From a virus: 64,000 bases of DNA. The stretch covers positions 1-64,000 of the IMG/VR virus record IMGVR_UViG_3300018946_000033; one strand, written 5' to 3'. The translations under genes and the position numbers were made by a program. Of this stretch, positions 58,798 to 64,000 are shown piece after piece. The notes beneath the pieces were generated by a model, which saw only the letters and a program-made list of their open reading frames with translations, was not told where the DNA came from and made no database searches. Every line of letters begins with the position of its first letter. The stretch's first letter is position 1.

Positions 58798-59112
58798 TCA
58801 CGCCGACCACCTGCTGGTCTTGCGGTGCCGCGCGCTGACGAGCGCGTCAACGGGGTGCTTCGCGTGGTACCGGGCGACGGCAATCTCGACTGGCCCTTTG
58901 ACGGCGACCATGAGAAAGATGCCGGCGACGGCTGCTGCGATGAGGGCCCAGTTGTTGGGCTGGTAGTTGTGCAGCAGTTCCTGGGCGATGTGCATGGCGG
59001 TGTACGCGGCGAGGAGGTCGGCTGCGGCGATGGGCAGGGGGTGGCCGAAGAGGAGCGCCCCGCCGAGGACCATGAGCGTGGTGGCGGCGAGGGCGAGCGT
59101 GGTGGCGGTCAT
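58798..59112 (-). CDS. Small three-TM membrane protein
   Basis: 104 residues with three hydrophobic helices (about 4-24, 27-40 and 52-75) and a basic tail. ATGA-coupled to the next gene upstream. In the early operon; possible superinfection or ion-channel protein, but no evidence for either. Confidence 0.58.
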   Translation of the reverse strand: MTATTLALAATTLMVLGGALLFGHPLPIAAADLLAAYTAMHIAQELLHNYQPNNWALIAAAVAGIFLMVAVKGPVEIAVARYHAKHPVDALVSARHRKTSRWSA

Positions 59113-59459
59113 CGCCACACCGACACGGTGGTCTTGGGGTGGTCGACGCAGGCGGCGTGTAGGTCGCGGAGGAACTGCAGGCAGCCGTTGTAATTGCCCC
59201 ACCCGTTGGCGGGGTTCATGGCGAGGTAGGTGGCTGGGTCTTCTTCCATGCGCCGGATTGCGGGGGCAAGCGCTTCGGCTGCGACGGGTGCGCTGACTCG
59301 GTGGAGCGCGGCGAGGTCGGCCCCCGCGTGGCGCCACATGGGTGCGACGTTGGAGGTGCAGTTGCCTTGCCAGATGGTGGTCGGGTCGGGGACAGCTTGG
59401 CCGTTGGTGTCGATGCTGGTGCGGCCAGTGTCGATTTCCAGGTAGATGTCGTAGCTCAC
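59109..59459 (-). CDS. Conserved-type hypothetical protein (MSYDIYLEIDTG family)
   Basis: 116 residues from GTG 59459. The MSYDIYLEIDTG start, SNVAPMWRHAG, ADLAALHRVSA and MNPANGWGNYNG followed by LQFLRDLHAACVDHP form a pattern recurring in actinomycete genomes and phages without a known function. Soluble. Confidence 0.68.
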   Translation of the reverse strand: MSYDIYLEIDTGRTSIDTNGQAVPDPTTIWQGNCTSNVAPMWRHAGADLAALHRVSAPVAAEALAPAIRRMEEDPATYLAMNPANGWGNYNGCLQFLRDLHAACVDHPKTTVSVWR

Positions 59460-59734
59460 GCTGCCCACCTGTCCCCGCTGTGCGCGTGGACGTACTGGGC
59501 GCCGTGGTGGCTGGTGAGGTGCCACGCGTCGACCTGCGACGCCGGGAGGTACCGGAATCCTGCGGTGTCTTCCATGGCGTTGGCCTCGTCTGCTGGTTGG
59601 TTGAGGAATCTCGCGCCGTACGCGTTGGCGTACTGCTGCGCTTCGGCGGGGGTGTCGGGTCGCCACTGGTGGCCCTGGCGGTCGACCATGAGGTTGTTGA
59701 ACCCGGCCGGGTACGGCTCGGTGGTGCGGTCCAT
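59456..59734 (-). CDS. Small hypothetical early protein
   Basis: 92 residues, ATGA-coupled. Charged, His- and Asn-rich (AYGARFLNQPADEANAM). No family. Function unknown. Confidence 0.58.
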   Translation of the reverse strand: MDRTTEPYPAGFNNLMVDRQGHQWRPDTPAEAQQYANAYGARFLNQPADEANAMEDTAGFRYLPASQVDAWHLTSHHGAQYVHAHSGDRWAA

Positions 59735-59764
59735 CGGTTTCCCCCGTTGCTGTGGTGGGGCTGG

Positions 59765-60316
59765 TCAGGCTGCGATGTGGTCGAGTGATCCGCCGAACAA
59801 GTCGTCGGGCTGGCTGCCCGATCCGCACTCGGGCGTCGCGGTCCGTGTCGGCAAGGCGTTCGGTCGGGCTGACGTGATGACCCAGAGCCGCCGGTCGACG
59901 GGCTCGTATGCGGTGGTGTCGCGTCGCCTGCTCGGCACGTCCCACCCGGGTCGGGCCGGCAGTTTGGCGGCGAGGAGCCACCCGGCCGCGCGGAGGCTGG
60001 CGCCGCCTTCGTCGCTTCGGGTGTACGTGACGGCGCGGTGGTATCCGCGGTGCTTGGCCGAACGCCAGCAGGCGCGGTAGAGCATTGAGCAGGCGTTGAA
60101 TTCGCCTGTGGTCGCGACGCGTGTCACTTCGATCGTCAGGCCGTCGTCGAGGTGGCGGGACACGGGCCGGCCAGCGGTGGCAACGCCGACCAGCGTGTCG
60201 TCCTGCGCTGCCCCGATGGCGAAGAGGAACCCAGGCGGCGGCTGGTGGTGGCGGTGCCAAGCGGTGATGAAGTCGAACGCCCGGTCGCGGTAAACGGGCA
60301 CGACGCGCAGGCTCAC
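59765..60316 (-). CDS. XF1762-family protein (GNAT-like)
   Basis: 183 residues from GTG 60316. The HRHHQPPPGFLFAIGA, LVGVATAGRPVSR, LTIEVTRVAT, NACSMLYRACWR and RAAGW elements fit the XF1762 family, GNAT-fold proteins frequent on phages and plasmids. Substrate unknown; acetyl transfer is possible. The extra C-terminal 40 residues are variable. Confidence 0.75.
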   Translation of the reverse strand: MSLRVVPVYRDRAFDFITAWHRHHQPPPGFLFAIGAAQDDTLVGVATAGRPVSRHLDDGLTIEVTRVATTGEFNACSMLYRACWRSAKHRGYHRAVTYTRSDEGGASLRAAGWLLAAKLPARPGWDVPSRRRDTTAYEPVDRRLWVITSARPNALPTRTATPECGSGSQPDDLFGGSLDHIAA

Positions 60317-60459
60317 GGCTGGCCGCCTGCCTCGTCGTCGCCGCTGGGCGGGTCCGCGACCTGGTCCCAGTTCCCGGCGGCTTTGAGGGTGGCGGCGATG
60401 TGGGGCCACTGCTGGCCGAATAGGGCGGCCAGGTCGGTGACCGCCGGGGCCCCGGTCAT
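60313..60459 (-). CDS. 48-residue hypothetical protein
   Basis: Starts MTGAPAVTDLAALFG; helical with acidic end. ATG overlap with the WhiB-like stop and GTGA-type coupling to the XF1762 gene. Function unknown. Confidence 0.5.
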   Translation of the reverse strand: MTGAPAVTDLAALFGQQWPHIAATLKAAGNWDQVADPPSGDDEAGGQP

Positions 60460-60818
60460 GCGGCGGCCTGCCACTGCTCTGCCCGCGCTGCCTTCGCGAC
60501 TTCTTGGCATTTGCGGCTGCAGTAGTCGGACCTGACGTCGCGGCACACGATGAACCGCGGGCATTGGGTGCACCTGCGGGCGGGCTGGCCATAGTCGTCG
60601 TAGGGCACGCCGGCCTGGATCATGCCGACGGGTGTGCGGCGCAGCCGGTCCTCGTTGCATTGGGCGAGCACGGGGCACGCCTCGCATGCACGGATGGCTG
60701 TGCGGGCGCGGCGGTACTCCTCGGACGCGACGCCGTGGACGGGTCGCGCGGGTGGGGTGAGCCAGTCGTCGGGGCGCTTCGCGCATGCGGCGAGGGTGCG
60801 CCAGTCGAGGTCGGTCAT
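60456..60818 (-). CDS. WhiB-like Fe-S protein with extra C-terminal zinc ribbon
   Basis: 120 residues from ATG 60818. Cysteines 12, 45, 48 and 54 (ACAKRP, CEACPVLAQC) and MIQAGVPYDDYG in place of the usual GVWGG loop give a divergent Wbl core. A second CxxC...CxxxC set (CTQCPRF, YCSRKC) follows. Could be a second iron-sulfur regulator that modifies or competes with the partner WhiB. ATGA-coupled to it. Confidence 0.75.
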   Translation of the reverse strand: MTDLDWRTLAACAKRPDDWLTPPARPVHGVASEEYRRARTAIRACEACPVLAQCNEDRLRRTPVGMIQAGVPYDDYGQPARRCTQCPRFIVCRDVRSDYCSRKCQEVAKAARAEQWQAAA

Positions 60819-61243
60819 GCCGCCGCTCGCAACTGCTCGGCGCGGATCGCGGCGCGGTGCCGGGTGACGGCCCGTTCGCTGATGCCCAACTCGCGGGCGA
60901 TGGCGGCGGCGCCCTTGTGTTCGCGGTCGAGCGCGGCGATGCGCCGCCGGAACTCGAGGGAGCGGGGCCACGCCTTCGGCGCCTCGGGGCGGACGACCGC
61001 CCGTTGGCCGTGGCGCGCGCGCCGCTCGCCCTCGGTGGTGCCGCCCCAGATGCCGCGCTGGTCGGTGGCGACGGCGTACTCGAGGCATACCGCCTTGACG
61101 GGGCAGAATCCGCAGAGTGCAACGGCCGGCTGGTGGGTGATCTGCTCGTCTTGGTTGGGGAAGAACTCGCTGGCGGGGACGCCGAGGCAGGTTCGGTCGA
61201 GGTTGCCGTACAGCTTGTCGGCGAGCGATTTGATGTTGCTCAT
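60815..61243 (-). CDS. WhiB-family Fe-S transcription factor
   Basis: 142 residues. Cys19, Cys44, Cys47 and Cys53 (CGFCPVKAVC) for a 4Fe-4S cluster, GIWGGTTEGERRARH as the Wbl loop, and a C-terminal HTH-like segment (AAIARELGISERAVTRHRAAIR) not found in short Wbl proteins. Phage Wbl proteins can alter host sigma-factor control and block superinfection. Paired with the divergent copy downstream. Confidence 0.88.
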   Translation of the reverse strand: MSNIKSLADKLYGNLDRTCLGVPASEFFPNQDEQITHQPAVALCGFCPVKAVCLEYAVATDQRGIWGGTTEGERRARHGQRAVVRPEAPKAWPRSLEFRRRIAALDREHKGAAAIARELGISERAVTRHRAAIRAEQLRAAA

Positions 61244-61316
61244 TGGGTGTCCTCGGTGCTTGTGGGGTGAGGGGTGAGGGGTGGGGCGCCGTCAGGTGGA
61301 CGGCGCCCCGTCGAGG

Positions 61317-61808
61317 TCAGAAGGGGGGTTCCTCGTCGAATCCGGAGGTTGGGCGGCCGGTGGATCCGGCGGCGGACGCCCACGGGTCGTCGGCCGGTGC
61401 GCCCCCGCGGATCGAGTCGGACGTCGGCTTGCCGCCGCCGGAACGCTCGAGCTTCTGCACCTTCGCCGTGGCGAACGTCAGGCTCGGCCCGATGGAGTCG
61501 ATGAGGAGGGACGGCTTGGAGCGCTTCCCGCCGCCGTTCTTGTCCTCCCAGGACTCGGTGACGAGCCGGCCGGTGACGACGATTTCGACGCCGCGCTGAA
61601 CTGACTCGGCGAGGTTCTCGGCGAGCTGTTTGAACGCGACGGCTTCGACGAAGAAGACCTTGTCGTCTTCGTACTGGCCGGTCGCCTCGTTTTTCTTGCG
61701 GGAGTTGAAGGCAAGGTTGACCTTGGCGACGGCCATCCCGGACGGGGCGAAGCGCAGTTCGGGGTCGGCGGTCGCCCGGCCGACGCCGGTGAGGGTGGGC
61801 AGGCTCAT
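61317..61808 (-). CDS. ssb: Single-stranded DNA-binding protein
   Basis: 163 residues. OB-fold (1-118) starting LPTLTGVGRATADPELRF, VNLAFNSRKK, VFFVEAVAFKQLAENLAESV and VVTGRL strands, a Gly/Pro/Ser linker and the acidic tip DEEPPF that recruits replication partners. Normal SSB length. Coats exposed strands during phage replication. Confidence 0.93.
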   Translation of the reverse strand: MSLPTLTGVGRATADPELRFAPSGMAVAKVNLAFNSRKKNEATGQYEDDKVFFVEAVAFKQLAENLAESVQRGVEIVVTGRLVTESWEDKNGGGKRSKPSLLIDSIGPSLTFATAKVQKLERSGGGKPTSDSIRGGAPADDPWASAAGSTGRPTSGFDEEPPF

Positions 61809-62014
61809 GAGGGGTTCCTTCGCTTGGTGATGGGTGAGACGTTGCTGGGGGTCGGGGTGGTGGGGGTCGGCGCTGCCGGCGGCCCGCATGCCTTGCAGCG
61901 CCAGCCACGGGCGTAGAGCTGGGCGGAGGTGTCGACACACTTGGGTCCGTCCACCGCGCAGTGGCCTTTGCGGACCGGCTGGTGGGTCGGGGCGACCGGC
62001 ATCGGGGCGGTCAT
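61805..62014 (-). CDS. Small zinc-ribbon-like protein
   Basis: 69 residues, ATGA-coupled on both sides. GHCAVDGPKCVD then WRCKACGP is a four-cysteine pattern for a zinc site, with a Pro/Thr-rich tail. Function unknown. Confidence 0.58.
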   Translation of the reverse strand: MTAPMPVAPTHQPVRKGHCAVDGPKCVDTSAQLYARGWRCKACGPPAAPTPTTPTPSNVSPITKRRNPS

Positions 62015-62583
62015 GCCGTCACCCGCCGCTCGAGCACCCCGGCGATGTCGGGCGGGCTGTACAGGTCGGACTTCATGACCTTGCCGTCGGCCCGGTACAC
62101 CGGCTGGCCGTCGGCGTCGAGCTTGCTCATGTTCGAGCGGTGAACCTCGGCGAGGACGGCGTCGAGGGGGATGCCGTAGCGGGCGGCGATGAGGTCGGCG
62201 AGCCGTGCGACCCGGGCCAGCCTGTGCGCTACCGCGGGAACGTTCCGGCTGGTCGTCGCGGCGCAGAGCCGCTGTACGGCGGCCATCATCCGGCTGATCG
62301 GCAGGTAGGCATCGGCGTAAGGGAGGGCGTAGGCCACGGCCCGGTCGAGGTCGATGCCGAACTCAAGCGCGGTGCCGTACGCGACGTACACGATGTCGGC
62401 CAGCGCATCGGCGATATCAACCAGGTTGCCAGCGAGGACCGCCTCCCCGAGTTCGTCGGACTCTTCCTCGATGAGCGCGTTGCGGAGGGCGGCCCGCTCC
62501 GCTGTGACCCCGCCGGGCGGGGGTCCGAGCGGCTGCCCGAACGCGGCGTGGAACTCGCGCACGTCGTCGGCGATGCGGTTCAT
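62011..62583 (-). CDS. MazG-like nucleotide pyrophosphohydrolase
   Basis: 190 residues. EEESDELGEA (39-48) with DIADALADIVYVAYG (56-70) supplies the EExxE...DxxxD metal site of the all-alpha NTP-PPase/PRA-PH family. The EVHRSNMSKLDADG and PDIAGVLERR end is that of phage dATP/dUTP-type MazG proteins. Probably lowers alarmone or modified-nucleotide pools. ATG overlaps the upstream stop. Confidence 0.78.
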   Translation of the reverse strand: MNRIADDVREFHAAFGQPLGPPPGGVTAERAALRNALIEEESDELGEAVLAGNLVDIADALADIVYVAYGTALEFGIDLDRAVAYALPYADAYLPISRMMAAVQRLCAATTSRNVPAVAHRLARVARLADLIAARYGIPLDAVLAEVHRSNMSKLDADGQPVYRADGKVMKSDLYSPPDIAGVLERRVTA

Positions 62584-62927
62584 GACGCCGCCTGCTCGTC
62601 ATCAGTTGTCCCGGTGACGTTCCAGTCGACGTCGCTGCACCACCAGCACTGCTTGTGACCCGGGATGTCAGCGTCGCCCTCGTACTCCAGCCAGTGGTGC
62701 TCGCAGGTCCCCTTCAGGTACTCGCAGAGGTCGGCGCCCATCGCGTGATGTCCCGCGTTGGTGCCGTAGACGGCGAGGAAGCTCTCGATGCGCCAGAGCC
62801 AGCGCCTGTCGGGAGGCGTGGGGCAGGGGTTGCCCCTGGAGTCGGTGGTGGTACAAAGCGTCAGCGGGGCGCGGTCAACCCAGGTCGTGCCAGGAACAGC
62901 GCGGAAGGTCCCGTCGGCGGTCATCAT
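62580..62927 (-). CDS. Small hypothetical early protein with CWWC
   Basis: 115 residues. KQCWWCSDVDW and a second Cys/His region (CEYLKGTCEHHW) suggest a zinc fold. Coupled to both neighbours. Function unknown. Confidence 0.6.
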   Translation of the reverse strand: MMTADGTFRAVPGTTWVDRAPLTLCTTTDSRGNPCPTPPDRRWLWRIESFLAVYGTNAGHHAMGADLCEYLKGTCEHHWLEYEGDADIPGHKQCWWCSDVDWNVTGTTDDEQAAS

Positions 62928-63346
62928 GAGGCCACCGCCCGCTCAACGGGCTTGGTCCCTGCGATGATCCGCTCACCGTCGATGCCGTACTCCACGAGCC
63001 AGTCGGCGATGAACTCACCGGACCCTTCGCCGTTCATGGCGAAGTTGACCCACCGGGCGATCTCGTCGGCCTTGTCGGGGGCGTGTTCGGTGAGGGCGCG
63101 GAGACAGGCGACGTAGCCGAAGTAGCCGGACATGCGCCCGAGCAGGAACGCCCATTCGCGGGCCGCGTCCTTGTCGACCCCGGGCGGGGTCTGCAAGTAG
63201 TAGTGGCTGCTGATCCGCGCGAGGTCGGCCTGGACTTGGCAGGCGAGGTGGCGGGCCAGCGCGTCGGCGGTGACGGTGCTGTCGTCGTAGGGGGCGACCT
63301 GCTTGACGTACTCGTGGGCGGGCTGTGCGAGTTCGGCGCTGTCCAT
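62924..63346 (-). CDS. Helical hypothetical early protein
   Basis: 140 residues from ATG 63346 (AAAGGAT upstream), almost entirely helical (DALARHLACQVQADLARI, LLGRMSGYFGYVACLRAL). No recognised family. Could be a small regulatory or host-takeover protein. Confidence 0.6.
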   Translation of the reverse strand: MDSAELAQPAHEYVKQVAPYDDSTVTADALARHLACQVQADLARISSHYYLQTPPGVDKDAAREWAFLLGRMSGYFGYVACLRALTEHAPDKADEIARWVNFAMNGEGSGEFIADWLVEYGIDGERIIAGTKPVERAVAS

Positions 63347-63420
63347 CTCGTATCCTTTCGGTGGTTGTGGCGTCCCGCTGGCTTCGCTGGCTCGGTGGGG
63401 CGCCATGGCTTTGCTTGGGG

Positions 63421-63618
63421 TCAGGCGATGTCTGGGAACTCGAGGAGCGCGAGGATGTCCGACTCGCGGAACCGGCGGTGCCCGCCGGGGGTGCGGATCG
63501 ACGAGAGCCGCCGGGCTTGGGCCCACCGCGTTACCGTTTTCGCGTCCACGCGCAGGAGGCAGGCAACTTCGTAGGGCGTCATGAGCCGTTCGGTGGTGCG
63601 CGGTTCGGTGGTGCTCAT
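63421..63618 (-). CDS. BldC-type MerR-like DNA-binding protein
   Basis: 65 residues. LMTPYEVACLLRVDAKTVTRWA followed by RLSSIRTPGGHRRFRESDIL is nearly the textbook pattern of BldC and phage excisionases of the MerR superfamily. May repress host development, act as an excisionase, or control early genes. The start has a modest GGGGACC ribosome site. Confidence 0.83.
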   Translation of the reverse strand: MSTTEPRTTERLMTPYEVACLLRVDAKTVTRWAQARRLSSIRTPGGHRRFRESDILALLEFPDIA

Positions 63619-63660
63619 TGCTGGTCCCCGTTCGTGGTGGTCTGGTTGGTGGAGCGGCGG

Positions 63661-63990
63661 TCAGGTGCCGGCGAGTTCGGTGATGGTGACGACGACTTCG
63701 CCGAACGGGCAGCGTTTCGGGTCGGTGACCTTCGCGCCGAGCCGCACGAACGGCCCGTCGAGGTATTCGGCGGTGTCGTCGGCGATCAGGCCGTGGCCCG
63801 CGGCAACGACGCGCTTCCCGGCGCGCATCTTGTCGATGGGCGGCCCGAGGGCGTCGACGCACGGCTTCACGACGTGGGTGTAGTAGTTGCCCGCGTCTTT
63901 ACGTCCGTGCGTCGGGAAGCGGAGTTCGAACTCAACTCGCACACGAGGCAGGCACTGGGGGAGCCGCGCGTATCGGGCGTAGGTGAACAT
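63661..63990 (-). CDS. RusA-like Holliday junction resolvase
   Basis: 109 residues visible. RVEFELRFPTHGRKDAGN (Asp32, Asn35), VKPCVDALG (Asp46), GLIADDTAEY (Asp71, Asp72) and VVVTITEL fit the RusA family of phage junction resolvases. The reading frame stays open to the right edge, so the true start may lie outside the window. Resolves branches before packaging. Confidence 0.8.
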   Translation of the reverse strand: MFTYARYARLPQCLPRVRVEFELRFPTHGRKDAGNYYTHVVKPCVDALGPPIDKMRAGKRVVAAGHGLIADDTAEYLDGPFVRLGAKVTDPKRCPFGEVVVTITELAGT

Positions 63991-64000
63991 CGACTCGCGC

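Noticed and set aside
1-64000. tRNA genes or rRNA genes
   Set aside because: I looked for T-loop-like and CCA-end patterns while reading and found none convincing. A covariance-model search would be decisive.

Overview
ORGANISM AND ELEMENT. The window is uniformly high-GC. It uses many GTG starts, ATGA/GTGA start-stop overlaps and leaderless-looking promoters, and it encodes two WhiB-type iron-sulfur proteins and a BldC-type protein. All of this points to a filamentous-actinomycete host (Actinobacteria); I cannot resolve the genus. The sequence reads as one mobile element that joins two normally separate machines: a Gram-positive conjugation (type IV secretion) gene cluster, and a nearly complete HK97-type siphovirus with its own replication module. 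I see no tRNA gene, insertion sequence or attachment-site duplication between them. LAYOUT. (1) 1-12.25 kb, plus strand: a translationally coupled transfer operon with a two-TM pilin-like protein, PrgI/VirB3-like protein, VirB4 ATPase, VirB6/TrbL-like protein, TcpC/VirB8-like protein, a two-domain peptidoglycan hydrolase, a SpdB/DUF2637-like membrane protein and an FtsK/SpoIIIE-type translocase. The gene order resembles Tn916/ICEBs1-type systems. (2) 12.3-17.0 kb, plus strand: an island of very small coupled genes of unknown function, a membrane-anchored GIY-YIG protein and a small HTH protein behind a palindromic operator, closed by two strong bidirectional hairpins. (3) 17.3-46.3 kb, minus strand, transcribed leftward: terminase, portal-MuF fusion, 2H-phosphoesterase/ClpP protease/scaffold fusion, decoration protein, capsid, a tailspike and glycine-rich fibre inserted among head-tail genes, connectors, tail tube, G/GT frameshift pair, tape measure, tail tip proteins, endolysin, holin candidates and a secreted subtilisin. 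A plus-strand paralogous gene pair lies inside the lysis region. (4) 46.5-50.2 kb: a secreted plus-strand cargo gene, small genes, a strong terminator and a tyrosine recombinase. (5) 50.2-64 kb, minus strand: early and replication genes. These include a probable small terminase, a Cas4-like nuclease, a RecD-like helicase, an iteron-rich non-coding region (candidate origin), an AAA+ helicase, a prim-pol primase, SSB, two WhiB proteins, a MazG-like hydrolase, BldC and RusA. One plus-strand RHH repressor sits beside four palindromic operators between itself and the primase operon. HOW IT FITS TOGETHER. The prim-pol/helicase module, the candidate iteron origin, the RHH/operator arrangement and the recombinase flanked on both sides by phage genes suggest a phage-plasmid that replicates extrachromosomally in lysogeny. 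It could spread either as a virion or by cell-to-cell conjugation. A relaxase is not visible; transfer may use the FtsK-type double-strand route, or the relaxase may lie beyond the left edge. The most interesting signals are the phage/conjugation hybrid itself, twelve GCGGCAA motifs clustered in the spdB-like gene just upstream of the translocase, the 2H-ClpP fusion, the subtilisin in the lysis cassette, and the plasmid-style replication control. All functional statements are inferred from sequence reading without database searches.
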